A stretch of DNA of 64,000 bases from Umbelopsis ramanniana AG (taxonomy: Eukaryota > Mucoromycota > Umbelopsidomycetes > Umbelopsidales > Umbelopsidaceae): contig NW_026252105.1 in the NCBI RefSeq assembly GCF_025399195.1, forward strand, positions 279,651-343,650, in the 5' to 3' direction. Of this stretch, positions 1-11,701 are shown in pieces (position 1 is the first letter of the stretch; the number at the start of each line of letters is the position of its first letter). The position numbers and the translations under genes are program-made. The notes below the pieces were generated by a model. That model was not told the origin of the DNA. It did no database searches and was given only the letters and a program-made list of their open reading frames with translations.

Positions 1-105
1 TAACAGTATGAAAAACCTCTCTTCGTATCCCCGCCGAAATCTCGCCTTTTTTTGTGTATCTTTTTACTGACTCTCCCCCCAAGCGCTCTATTCCCCCCCA
101 GTTTC

Positions 106-113
106 TATATAAA
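106..113 (+). promoter_or_regulatory. TATA-like box upstream of the C2H2 factor gene
   Basis: The 8-base string TATATAAA lies about 180 bases before the ATG of the zinc-finger gene, within a pyrimidine-rich leader. A TATA element at this distance would leave a 5' UTR of roughly 150 bases. Position and motif are seen; function is inferred. Confidence 0.45.
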
Positions 114-293
114 CTAACAACTTGGCAGGTCTTCTTTTACTTTTCTCCTCTCAATTGCCACTTTATCAATCTCGGTTTGAACGTTAGTCCCATTTAACCT
201 TCTCTCTTCAACTACCCACTTTTTCCCACTCACACTCCCCTTCAGCCTTCCCACAGGCCTTAAACCCCAAACCAATCTTCTTAGTGCATCTCG

Positions 294-1526
294 ATGCTTT
301 CTGACCGTAACGAGCTTACCTTTAGAGTGAATATGCTCTTTAGACCTATGGGTGAATCTGACAAGACTTTCAAACACAATAATGACTGGACTGAGCATCA
401 TCAGTCGGCTATGCCTTCCACCAGTGGTACCTCATTGCCGCATGGCCAACATTCATGGCTAGCTCCTCCTAGTCATTTTGCATTCTCCAATGGTCCTGTT
501 ACCACCTCCCTTCCACAGCAAGCTCCCGCCGCCTCTGCACCCAGGTTCACTCCTACCACCACTGCTTTACCATCCTATCAAGGCTGGTCTGGCTATGACT
601 TTCATAACAACCATCTGGATCCTGTTCAGTCTCATATTATGTCGGCACCTACTACACCCATGACAGAAGATGAACCTTCTGTGTCGTACATTCAAGGTCA
701 TCAACATCCTTATGCCGTTTCTCCTTCTTACGCAACGTTAACTGGCCGAAGGGATCAACCACGCAATGATACACTTCATCATCAATCACCTGAGCATTAT
801 GATTATGATCGACAACAACAGCATGCATTCCAAACTTGGGATTATCAGCACCACGCACATCATTCTGGAGGCGAATCTCCGTCGTCTGAACATTTCTATC
901 CCCCTCAAGACGACTACCGAAAATCAACTGTAGCAGCATCTGGTATGCCTATGTTGACCAACACCACGACCAGTCCTCCTCCCGTGGCTGATTATCACTA
1001 TTCTGCTGGGGACGAAACACCTTCACCCATTTCCAATTCATATCCTACTTCTAGCGATTATCTCTCTTACCACGAGGATGACTCTCCCAAGCATTCAAGA
1101 CGGTATAGCATTGGAGGTGGAATGATCACGGCTGCTCCTCACAATACCAACATGCCTTCTTACCCTCCTTATATGAAGGCTTACCACTACAAGGTTCCTT
1201 TGACCGAAAGACCTTACAAGTGCGATAAATGCCCACAATCCTTCAATCGAAATCATGACTTGAAACGACACAAGCGCATTCATCTTAGTGTCAAACCTTT
1301 CCCATGCCAAACCTGTGACAAGCAATTCAGTCGTAAGGACGCATTAAAACGACATATCTTGGTCAAACGCTGCGGGCAACCTTTACCTCCCGACGGCCGC
1401 CGTTCCAGCAACCATCAAAATGTTTCACGAAGTACAAGCGGAGTCTCCAACACCAGCAGGAACAAGAGCGGAGCTCTTGATCTCACTGACCAATACGCAA
1501 ATGCTGCGATGGCTCCGCCTTACTGA
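294..1526 (+). CDS. C2H2 zinc-finger transcription factor
   Basis: A single uninterrupted exon encodes 410 residues. The first 300 residues are low complexity, rich in Pro, Ser, His and Tyr, typical of a disordered activation region. Residues about 305-360 hold two tandem zinc fingers: the first is a normal C-x2-C-x12-H-x3-H finger with the core SFNRNHDLKRHKRIH, the second ends in a cysteine (RKDALKRHILVKRC) and so is C2HC-like. The linker is LSVKPFPC rather than TGEKP. This two-finger layout resembles the Crz1-like group of fungal nuclear regulators, but I cannot assign a target or symbol. The tail after the fingers is Ser/Asn-rich. The chosen start is the first ATG of the frame; further in-frame ATGs lie within 40 codons. 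Confidence 0.88.
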   Translation: MLSDRNELTFRVNMLFRPMGESDKTFKHNNDWTEHHQSAMPSTSGTSLPHGQHSWLAPPSHFAFSNGPVTTSLPQQAPAASAPRFTPTTTALPSYQGWSGYDFHNNHLDPVQSHIMSAPTTPMTEDEPSVSYIQGHQHPYAVSPSYATLTGRRDQPRNDTLHHQSPEHYDYDRQQQHAFQTWDYQHHAHHSGGESPSSEHFYPPQDDYRKSTVAASGMPMLTNTTTSPPPVADYHYSAGDETPSPISNSYPTSSDYLSYHEDDSPKHSRRYSIGGGMITAAPHNTNMPSYPPYMKAYHYKVPLTERPYKCDKCPQSFNRNHDLKRHKRIHLSVKPFPCQTCDKQFSRKDALKRHILVKRCGQPLPPDGRRSSNHQNVSRSTSGVSNTSRNKSGALDLTDQYANAAMAPPY

Positions 1527-4500
1527 ACAGCGAACGACATTAAGGGAAAAGCCAAGTGATGTTGCAACGAAAAAGCACCAAAAAAAAAAAAAAAAAACAA
1601 TAATAATACCATCATTTTTGAACGAAAAAATAAGCACTGGCGCTACCCATAATGTCAACAGCAGGAGGAGGACAGAGTTGATCTCGTTTTTTATCCCTTG
1701 TATTTTTTTTCTTTTTTTTTTTTTAAAAAAAAGGAACCCAACTTCTTTGAATTGCATGTCACTTCTTTCAATCTTCACTTTGTATATTCACAGCCGATGT
1801 ATTGCAAGTTTGTATGCCTGTTATTAATTTTTCTCATCTCTACTTTTTGTTGAATTTATTTTTCTCTGCTTCTTTTGGAGGGTTTATACATATGTCCTTT
1901 TTTTTTTTTCTTACGTCGTTTTGTCATTGAATGGTAATCATATAAAACTCATTGTAATACAGTATTTTCTTTAGCCTTATGACGATTTGGTTACACCATG
2001 ATGGTCAATTTCAAAGAAGTTTTACGTTGAAAGGGGGTGTAGAGCAGTCTAGCCTGGACATAGGCCTACCAACAATCAAACATTCTCCGTCCAGTTTCAA
2101 TTTCTCGAGACAGTGAATCTGGAACTGTTCAATCTTTGACCAGCCAGCCCTTTCGTCCCAGCTGACTTTTTTACCAGCTCTTTTACTATCCGACTGGCAA
2201 TTATTGGTAAAGTGGTCGAGGCACGTGGGGAAAAAGAAAGACGATGCAAGTCACCTAGCCCTACCGACTGGCTTTTAATAGCTGGGCGTCCTGTAAGAAA
2301 GATAGGGAATCTTGACAGACGGCCCTCAAGAAGTTCCCAAAGATGTTTTGTGCCCATGAAATATTAATTAGAATAAGAAAAACTAAAAAAAATTCTGTTT
2401 TTCCCCACACGCACTATGTAACATAATAAATTGCCTTGCTATTATATTTATTACACTATCTTTGTCCCCAATCAAGTGAGCTCTAGCCTTATGATCCATA
2501 TGTCTGAAAACGGCGTGGGGTAAAAAAAAAAAAATTGTAATTGCGCGTACCTGCAGTGAGCTACGAAACCCCTATTTTCTCAACCCGGTTTTTCCCAATG
2601 CTCGAACGACAATTGGTCTATTACGTTCACCCCAGCTGGATTTCTATAGTGATCTGAAGCAATGGTAGGTAGGCTACTGATTGATTGAATGAAATTAATT
2701 TTTTTTTTTGCTTCCCGACAAGAATTCCCATATTCAGATCGTTCCACTGAACCATACCCCTCGACTCTACTTTGACCCTCAATTCCTTCTCCTTCGCTTC
2801 CCCCCCCCCCAAAAAAATTTTTTTTTCTTGGTTGCTCTCTTGGACTTTTTGTCACCCAGACCTCAAGGTCGTACAATAGTTTGTGCGCCCTTCTGGATTT
2901 GTAGAGTCAGCACGCCCGACTTTACCATACTCTGCCTTGAATCGTAGGATTCCATCGTGCCGATGATGCCACTTTAAGACCCGCTGAGTATCAAAAACGC
3001 TTTTTGATCGTCATCTGGTACAACCTGCATCCTACCAAAAAGCTCTCTGCTCTGCACTGCACAGCTCAACCTAGTACAGCTCAGCTCTGCTCTACATATG
3101 GAATGCGCTTTGGATAGTCGTGTTGAAGCAAATCATCGAGATCCAACGGTTTTGAGACCCGAAGCGTAAATAAAAGGGTCATGCTGTTTGTGTTTGTCTT
3201 TTTTAAAACGATAAAGATTGTGTGGGCTCAAGGTTAAATGTAACATAGTAGAAGGTTGGGAGCATAGCATAGTGTAGCGTTGCATCACATATAGCTACTT
3301 TCTTGTAAACGCCTAAACATAGACGTTCCGTACTACCTTGAGCGATCGAAGGGCTAGACTTGATATTTCTCATGCAACAATCGAGAGGGGTGGGAGTTAT
3401 CGTTGCTGAGAACAATGAAGTTTTCATATTTGGGGAAATTGTAACAACGGGCAGTGCTGAAGTACACAAAAAAAAAGTCAGGTCATCAGCTGGCTTATTT
3501 TTCTCGTGTTGTGAAAAATACCTATGGTTGCGAATACTCTCTCCAAAAAGGGGGGGGGGGGGTTTGAACGTTACACTCTAGGCGCGCCTCATTCTTTATC
3601 AGGCCTGCCGACCAATTGACATTCTTGGTTGACTGAGATATCGACGCCCAGGTCCGAGTAACGCGAATGCAAGCAGCCTTTCGGTTCAGTATGTACAAAT
3701 TCCAAGCGGCTTCTTACCATTTTTGACCATCTACCCTCGGAGACTTCTTTAGATGCGCGCCGCTCTTTCATATTATGCTGTAGCACTTAACGGGAGGTGT
3801 TTCTATCGCCAAGGGGGGGTATGTTCTTCGCACCAATCAACGAGAATAGATTCATCTACAGCCTCGCCCCCCATCCCCAAGTTTGGCCCAGACACTACAC
3901 AACAAAACGCGTGGTTGACATCAAATCAGTCTTTTTCCAAGCTTGGGTCTGTAAAACTCTTCTCACAGCCGAATCAGCCCGCTTCGCTTTTGCCTTTGCA
4001 CTCCGTGAAAGTCGGAACTATTGTTTGGTTGAGTGTTTTTTATTATTGGCATTCCTGCAACGGGGTTATGAAAACACCAATGAGCCACAGTGATCGCTTG
4101 TAGCTTGATCTTTCCAAATCGTTCTTTTATGCAATGCAGGTCCTACCGGAACAAAACTGTCTCCTTTCCTGGGCTCATGAACCAATAAGATAAAGGACAG
4201 GACCACGCAGCCTTGAGCCAGAACAAGTCAATTTCTAACTCTGTACTTTTTATTTTCTTGGGTCGCTGGCTTGATGGGTTGAAAGCATTTTCTTTTGCTG
4301 CTGCGCTCAATTTTTTTTTTTTTTGATCCATGAAGGCGGCGGTGCTATCGGCCCAGCGTTGCCGATTGCATCATCTGCTTGATTTATCCATTTGTTTACC
4401 AAAGTGCGCAGCCCAGTGACGGTTCATGCCATGGCTCGATACACACGTGTGCAACCTCACCCCCAATATCCTTCAGATAGCCGCTTGCTTGAGGTTTGGT

Positions 4501-5808
4501 CAATATTGTACCGGAAGCAAAAGAAGGATGCGCCTGCATTGCAATCGATGGACCTAGACGCTGGCTCTATTTGGTCTCGCAGCAGCACAGGAACAAACAG
4601 GACCCTTGCATGAAGTGTCCTGGGCTTAGGGTCATATGGACCCTTTGCAAGCTATGGGCGAGCGATGAAAATTTGGTTAGCAGCTTTTCTAGACTGTACC
4701 AAAGGCGCGGCGAATGTAAGGAGGCACAAATGATCCTACTTGCGAATGGAATGAAGGCATTTGGAAGTACATGGCAAGGCTAATGAGCTATGCACGTCAT
4801 GATTCATTGCGGAGCATGTTGATCTTTAACTTGCACCATGGTCGCTTCGTAGAGCATAACCCGCAGACTATGGCTCAGGGGGAGAGCCGTTGGGATGTAG
4901 CTTTTTTAGGAGAAAAGAAAATGGGGTTTTGTACCGATCAAGCGTGTTGTACCTATTGCTTTCCTACAGCATGGTTGGGGCTAACTCAATTCACGATCAC
5001 AAAAAAAAACCTTAGCGCGATATCCCTAGCTTCCCCCTTTTCAACTCAAAAGTCTACCTCAACCGTACTACCATAGCTTTGTGATGGAGTGGCGGCCATC
5101 TGCTACCATTGAGGGCTTCGTTCATGACCTCCACCATATTGACCGTAAATGCTAACGTATATTTCGAGATGTGCCGTAGCCACCACCACCTACGTAAATT
5201 GCCATCTATTTTATGAAATTGAAACTTGTGGCTTCCAGTGCGTGCACACCATTTTATTATTCGTGTTTCGAATTACTTTTTGCAATTTTCTTCTTTTTTA
5301 ACTTTTGGAAACTAATTACGAGACATGCAACACCAATGTGTCTTTGTTTACCGGGAATGAAATGACATGGTGTAAGAACAATTTCTCCTAAAGCTGTTAT
5401 TTTATGGCCAAAGCACGGCTACTTTAGAATGTGTGCTTTTGAGCCTAATTGATTTTCTTTAGATTTTTTTTTCGTCGCACCTATTTCGTCGAGCCCAATC
5501 TATAGTATTCAATGGGCATTGTTACCATTTCCATCTAAATGATATTAATGATCTTACGAACCAATTTGCGCGCAGTATGCATTATGACTTTGTTGCCTGC
5601 CACGCATGGCTGGGGGGTCATAGTGACAATAAGGGTCTTCCTCATCAACAAGATGCCAAGGCAATTTTGATAACATTCAGAGCGAGTGTTTCAAAGCAAC
5701 AATTTCAAATTCATAATATATGGACATTGCAAAATAAAAAACGAGGGAAAAAAAAGGCAAATGGAAAACACTATTTATAACAACATCAGAGACGTGGCTC
5801 CTCCGTTT
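1527..5808. other. Gene-free stretch of 4.3 kb
   Basis: No reading frame here resembles a known protein and the longest ones (about 95-115 codons) have no conserved motif or splice signals. The stretch holds the 3' UTR of the zinc-finger gene with several poly-A and poly-T runs, a run of twelve G at about 3548, and an imperfect AGCTC/GCTCT-rich patch near 3040-3100. I saw no tRNA B-box or snRNA signature. The part next to 5808 is the 3' side of the bZIP gene, so this is spacer between two 3' ends. Confidence 0.6.
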
Positions 5809-6706
5809 TTAATGATCTTTCTTAGCATCAGAATCGGTAGTTTCAGATTGACGAGAATCCTTCTCTAACAAAAGAGAGCGCAACCACTTGATTTCCAGTT
5901 CTAACTCCTTGACGCGGGATTCAAGACGATCGGACTTTTCTGTCATTTCTTTTGCCGTGCGTTCCAAAGCTTGCTCGCGCTGCTTCTTCTTGATACGGAA
6001 ACGAGCGCTAGCCGCTGTGTTGCGACGTCGCTTATCGTCGTCGCCAACAATGCCTCGTTGATCGTCCTTCGATGGATGTTCACTGATAGGTGTGTTAGGA
6101 GCCGAGTTGGCGGGCGATGAAGTAGCACTGTCGTGGTTAGTATTCACGGTCAGTTGCTGCTTATAAACATTGGCGTGCTCGGCATGCTGCGCACTGGTCA
6201 ACATGGTAGACATCGAAGCACCCACAGGAAGGTATGGGCCATTGCTGTTTAAAGTTTGAGGCATAGAAAATTCATTAGGCTGGTAACCTTGGTGATCGAC
6301 TGTGTCACACATAAGAAAGTTGTGAAAAAATAGAAATAAAGCAGAAAAATGAGAACCGTGATAAATCACAAACTGACAATCACTCGCATGTCAAGGATAA
6401 CATCTTACCTATGGGGTGAAGTTCTTGTGATTTTGAACCACCATTTTGCTGCTGGTCTTGCTTAAGCTTGGCAACATGGCCAAGCACAAGTTCGTGTTGG
6501 TGTTGGTAGCTGTAACGGTGGTGTTGTTCAGGTGGCATAGGTTTGTCGTCTTGGATACCCATACCAGGGGGCATATCAAAGGTAAACTGAGCGTTGGCAA
6601 AGATGGCTAACTCATCAGCAAGTTCCTGTTCGCTTAGGTCATTTGTCTCTGGAACTTCAACGTTCAGAGAGGAGATGAATGACTCGAATGGGTATGTCTG
6701 TGACAT
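5809..6706 (-). CDS. bZIP transcription factor of the CYS3/MetR sulfur-regulator type
   Basis: Two exons (6409-6706 and 5809-6299), joined in frame by a GT-AG intron, encode 262 residues. The basic region near residue 187 reads RRRNTAASARFRIKKKQREQ, the signature of the fungal CYS3/MetR/Met4-related bZIP group, followed by a leucine-zipper heptad pattern (LESRVKELELEIKWLRSLL). The N-terminal half is acidic and Gln/Pro-rich, consistent with activation. Proteins of this group switch on sulfur-assimilation genes when sulfur is scarce and are held down by the SCON2/Met30 F-box protein; the gene for such an F-box protein is the next gene upstream on the same strand. The sulfur role is inferred from the basic region and this neighbour. 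A GCN4-like general amino-acid role is less likely. Confidence 0.82.
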
Positions 6707-7510
6707 AACTCTTTTCCGGGGTGCCGTCAGGGTCGTTTTTCTTACAAAAGGAAGAGAAAAAGCGGTGGCTATGTCCGTTTGGTTTAAAAAGAGAAAAAGA
6801 GAGAAACCGGGTTTAAGGAAAGAAGCTACCTCTTCATAAATAAAAAGTATGATAGTTCAGTCCCGGACCATTGCTGCTTTATGGAGGCGGCCCATTGCTA
6901 ACTTACTTTGACGCTTCGACAACCCAAGGAAAACACCATCCACATCGTAACAACCACTTATCCGTTCACTTTTCCCTCTACCATTACATGAATTCACTCC
7001 CTTGTTATCGTGTCAAAAGATATCCAGTTAGTGCAGACTACACCAATGTAATGCTCCGTTCCTCGCATTGACATTGAATCTCCGCCAACAAGCTGTTGCC
7101 ACCATGGACTTTGCAGAGAACCAGCTTTTAAAACAAGCTATGTGAAAGATTCGACGCAGGACTCCATCCGAGGAGTGGAACTAGCATCTGTAGTTTTATT
7201 CTTCACTTATTGATCGTACACTTGTTTCTTTTAAAAATGTCATCTATCAATTAAACTTTATATCATCATAGTCTTCATGAATTTGTTGCTCTAGACGACT
7301 TTTGATTGGCTGACTAAATGGCCATCTGCAATGGGCCAATTCTGGTCATTTTCATGATTTTTTTTTATTTTTTTATTTTTGTAATGAACATTAGGGAGTG
7401 AAGAAGACAAATCTTGGTTATATAAAGGAAAACAAGAATGGAGTTGAGCTTTTGAATGAAAAAGGGTATTGCGCTGGTGTCTAGATTCTAAAAGACTAAT
7501 TACTGTTGCG
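6707..7510. other. Spacer between the sulfur bZIP gene and the F-box gene
   Basis: About 800 bases hold the promoter of the bZIP gene and the 3' end of the F-box WD40 gene, both on the minus strand. Nothing coding is supported. I looked for a clean CYS3-type palindrome (ATGRYRYCAT) and did not find one by eye. Confidence 0.5.
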
Positions 7511-9576
7511 TTAAGCTTGTACTCCGTAGTCCCAAATTCTGATATCGCCATCGTCTGAGGCGCTAATGACTTTCATATCGCTAAGAGCGACGGCGGTGAC
7601 TGGCCCACGATGACCTTCAAGTGTGTGAATACATCGTCCACTTTCCATGTCCCACAGTTTGACAGAATTATCATGCGAGCCAGACACGATTCGAAGTTTG
7701 TCATAGGCAAGTGCCCAAACGCCTTCCACATGGCCAAACAAGGTTCGAAGGCATTGACCACCGACCATGGACCAAATCTTGATGGTGTTATCCAAAGATC
7801 CTGAGATAATGATCGGCTGATCTGATCTTGCTTCAGATTTATCTTCATCGCTAGATGGGTCGACTTGTTCATTGGCGTTATCAACGGTACAAATAGGACT
7901 AAAATCAGTGAGCTGTCTTCGTCGCTGTTGCTGTTGTTGTTGTAAATGCTGCTGTTGTCGTAAATAATGAAGCTGCTGATGCTGAACCATATCAGGTCGA
8001 GCGACTGGCACTTCAATAAATCGATGGGTGAAACCAGGACCCGAAGGAATAGCTACTTGGACTTGTCCAACATGACCTTGTATCACTCGAATGCAAGTTC
8101 GTGTATTCAAATCCCATAATCGTATGGTTGTATCGTCGCTGCCTGATACAATCATGGAATGTTGATGGATGCGAACACTGTTGACCCAGTCGGTATGACC
8201 ACGAAGCGTACAGCATTCACCCGTTTCAAAATTCCAGACCTTGATGGTGGTGTCCACTGAGCCGCTGGCGAGAATGCGCGAGTCAAAGTGTAGGCTGACG
8301 ATGCCATCGGTATGGCCTTCCAAAGTACGAATACATTGACCAGTTTGAAGGCTCCATATTTTTAAAGTATGGTCCATGGACCCGGTCACTAGCTTGGCAT
8401 CATCGAATTGTAACGCTCGCACACATCGAGTGTGACCCGTTAGAACCCTAATGACTTCTCCAGTTTCTAGATTCCATATACGGACGGTTTTATCGTAGGA
8501 ACCGGTTATCAAAATGTTGCTGGTGTCACAGAATTGAAGGCACATTACGCCGTCGGTATGTCCTGACAATATCCGCATGTTGTATTTGTTACGTCGCCAA
8601 TTTCGTTCAATGATGAGACGTTCACTGTAAACATCTTTCCATGGACGTTGTACTTGGGCTGGTATAGTGACAACATCGTGTGATACAGGCGGTGGGGTGG
8701 AAGCCTCTTGAGAATCAGACACTTGTGGACTTTCGATTCTTGGTCGCTTGACTTCTCGTTCCGATGAAGCTTCACTCGAAGACGGTAAGTCTGACGATGT
8801 TGAGGCTAATATTGTAGTTTGGGATTCCCAAGTCTCGTCTGACCCACACGTATTGCGGAGCGGAGCATTAGCATATGATGCCATATGTACAGGTTGTGGC
8901 GAACTATTAGTGATCAGCGCTCTTTTTCGCATATTCGTCCTAGTTGTCCTTTTTTTGACAAGTGAGGGTAGGCCCCATCCGCATTTTGTGCATTTCTTAT
9001 CGATATGTTGTTCGCACATGCGGTGCCATACTGCGTCGTCATCAGCTAATGATTTCCATGTCCTGCTTACTTGAGCTGCGTGGCACAATGATTTCGCATC
9101 CAGAAATGATAGTATCTTCAGTGAAACTTCGCTAGGAAGAACGGCAATAAAATCAATTCGAAGCAGCGGTTGGACAGCATCATGTAGAAAAGATAATTGA
9201 GGCATGCAGCACGTGGACAATAAACCTTGCAATATGAGTATTCGTTGCTGAGGAGGTGCGGCGCTGAATAATGACCAAATATGCGTTATCGCTGCCTTGT
9301 CTGTACATCGAAGTTTGTCCATTTGCTGTTTAAAAACGAAGAGCATATTAGTTGGCGAGAAATCTCTAATTGACTGTGCAAATTACCGACATTTACCTTT
9401 TGAACATCGGTAAAGTTGTACTCGTCTGGCCCTCGTAGGCGAGCTAGATCAGGTCTATGCCGATAACAGAGTTTTCGGGGATTCGCCAGCTGCGTAGGCA
9501 CATGTCTAGCGAGAAATCGTTGTACTGGAGTATTATTTTGCGAATCTTGAAATGGTTTTTCGTCGTCTGGCTCCAT
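7511..9576 (-). CDS. sconB: F-box/WD40 SCF substrate receptor, SconB/SCON2/Met30 type
   Basis: Two exons (9397-9576 and 7511-9325) give 664 residues. An F-box near residues 105-160 (LPSEVSLKILSFLDAKSLC) is preceded by a segment typical of this family, with LILQGLLSTCC, and followed by HRMCEQHIDKKCTKCGWGLP, a cysteine-containing motif I know from SconB/Met30 and not from other F-box WD proteins. Seven WD blades fill the C-terminal half. The fifth blade is broken by an insertion of about 85 residues containing a poly-Gln run; an insertion after GHVGQVQ is also known in SconB. The protein should recruit a sulfur bZIP to the SCF ubiquitin ligase when sulfur is plentiful. Its likely target is encoded just downstream. 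Confidence 0.93.
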
Positions 9577-10257
9577 TAGTGTGAGAAGAATGAGATTGCA
9601 AAAAACGGTCAGACCTGACTTTTGAGCCTGGCGGACTGAATTTTTTTCTTCTCATCTTTGACTTTGGCCAATGAGAACCACCAGTTCCGCAAATAAAGCG
9701 TCCTACCAGGAGTCTCTTCGAAAATGGAAGGAACCATCTTTGCTACGTCTCAGGCAGGCATTGAATAGCAGTTATAATCTCTTGTGTTTGATTGCTTAAT
9801 TCTATAGCTGTGCTTATTAGCAGCTATCACCTCCATTAGTCATCCAATGGCTTTAGACCAAGTAATGGTTTCAGCGGGATGGCTGGTCATATGGCAAAAC
9901 CTCTCTTCCCCATACTTAATTCTCAAACTACCTCGCTATCATTCGCAAGCCAAACAGACGTTAATTCATCTGTGGAATGACATTTCGTCTTCAACGTAAA
10001 CTTATAACGTCTTACCGGCACCGTTCACTTGGATTTCCCGCGAATTGCCACCGATAAGCCTTACATTAGCTTACAACTCAGGCATCATCCCCTTCTGCAA
10101 GTCCATAGATGCACATTCGCAGGATTATGTATTTGTCTAAATCAAGTGCTTGTATGTCTTTTATATATTCGAAAAAAATTGGGACTTTTTTCACAAAGCA
10201 AGTGGCAATAATACACAAGAGGGAAAAGGGAGAAAAGAAGGAGATAGGTTTTTTCTT
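9577..10257. other. Spacer upstream of the F-box gene, downstream of TOM40
   Basis: This 680-base stretch contains the promoter of the F-box gene and the 3' UTR of TOM40. No coding sequence is supported. A partial inverted motif, ATGGCTGGTCAT near 9881, resembles two CYS3 half-sites with wrong spacing; I do not call it a site. Confidence 0.45.
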
Positions 10258-11611
10258 CTAAGCAGATAGCATAATACCAACACCGAATTTACTCTGACCC
10301 TTCATATGATCCAAGTCACCGCTCACAAGGAAGGAGAAACCAGGTGCCATCTTTTCTTCCAAAACAGCAGAAGTACGACCAGTCGTATCGATTTGTCCAC
10401 GGAAAGTAGCTTGTCGGAAATCAAATTTACCACCAACAGTAGCAACGGCTTCTCGTCTGCCACCTTGAGCAACCAAGTTGAGCTCGACACCAAAGTCGAC
10501 CTTCTCGTTGATGCGCTGATAGTAGGTAGCTTGAACAACTCCAACACCCTGGAATTGGGCAGTAGCGACGAAGTCTTTGCCGGTATACTTGCCCACAAGG
10601 GACATCATAGACTCTTCAATCTCGGTAGTAGGGCGTTGGAGAACGAATTCCGAACCAACAGCAAAATTAGAGGTGAGGGATTGAAGGTATGATGCCATAT
10701 AGATACCAGTAAATTCCAAGGGACTGGGGTTCATTGCCTTGACGTTGGCAGAGAAGTCAGTTCCAATATAATCCTGTTCCAATTGAATCATGGAGTGTCC
10801 AGGGGTATTGGTGAACTATAAACGATGTAGAACAGTCAGTATACTATGGCCGGTGACCAAAGAGTATGCGCCCAAACTCATTACCTGTCCAACAATCTTG
10901 GTCATTGAGCTAGGGCTCCACATGTGTCTATAAGAAATATCAGAGAGCATAAGACGGAGTGTCTACACCTTTAACTATCACGCCCAATAACCTTTACCTA
11001 ATGGTACCGTTCATGTTGGTATCATTGTCCATAGTACCTTGCATCATGGTCTAGATTAGATTTTGTCGTTAGCATGATTTCGTTTCCGGGTTGGCGCTCA
11101 TCAAAAATGTAAATAAATCACTCACTCTCTCGGTAGTATAACCAGCCATGAAGTTATACATTGGGGGAGCAACTTGAGAGCCAAGGGAGAACTGATGTTG
11201 AACATGGAAGTTTCCGGAGAGCTCCTTAATAATGTTGGCTTGTGCACCATCGAAAATATAGTTGGTCAAGAAAGTGTCTGGAAGAATAGAAATGAAAGGA
11301 AAACAAAAGAGAAAAAGTATATTAGATTAGCCAATGTCAATGCGCGTAAAACAAATAAGTAGGATGCTATTGCTGCGATCACGTCGATGGTAGATCGCGT
11401 AAAGGCGTAATGGATGGATCAGTGGAGACCAACCTTTTGTTTCAAAGTGCAGTCTCTCAAATTTGCCGGGATTGGGCAAGTTGAGGCGCTGTCTGTAGGA
11501 ATTAACGGAGCTGTACCAGCCCATGGGGTTCCATGGGGAATATTGGGTCTTTTCCTGCTGCTTTTGCGGAATACCGAGTGGAGAGAAGGGCTGATAGGCA
11601 GGTACAGACAT
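10258..11611 (-). CDS. TOM40: Mitochondrial outer-membrane import channel Tom40
   Basis: Five exons (11434-11611, 11126-11277, 10998-11050, 10885-10927, 10258-10815) join in frame to 327 residues, close to the usual fungal length. The N-terminal arm is Pro/Gln-rich, then KDTFLTNYIFDGA begins the porin fold, and the rest alternates hydrophobic and polar residues as in a beta barrel, ending with the strand KSKFGVGIMLSA. Tom40 forms the pore of the TOM complex through which nuclear-coded precursors enter mitochondria. The start codon faces that of the NEPRO-like gene only 90 bases away, so the two probably share a promoter region. One intron has the donor GTTGGT; the others are standard. Confidence 0.93.
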
Positions 11612-11701
11612 TGCAAATCAAAGGAAAGTAGCGAATCGTAGTTCCACGTCAAAGTCAAAATTTCTTTGGTAGCCCCCCACTGCCAGGCCTGTCGTGACAT
11701 C

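Noticed and set aside
2940-3020. Possible box C/D snoRNA (GATGATG and CTGA strings)
   Set aside because: The strings are only about 20 bases apart and lack the terminal stem.
4496-5076. Two overlapping frames of about 95-100 codons
   Set aside because: Composition is not coding-like, no conserved motif and no plausible splicing to a larger gene.
6707-10257. CYS3-type palindromic sites in the sulfur gene promoters
   Set aside because: No exact ATGRYRYCAT found by eye; the nearest string has the wrong spacing.
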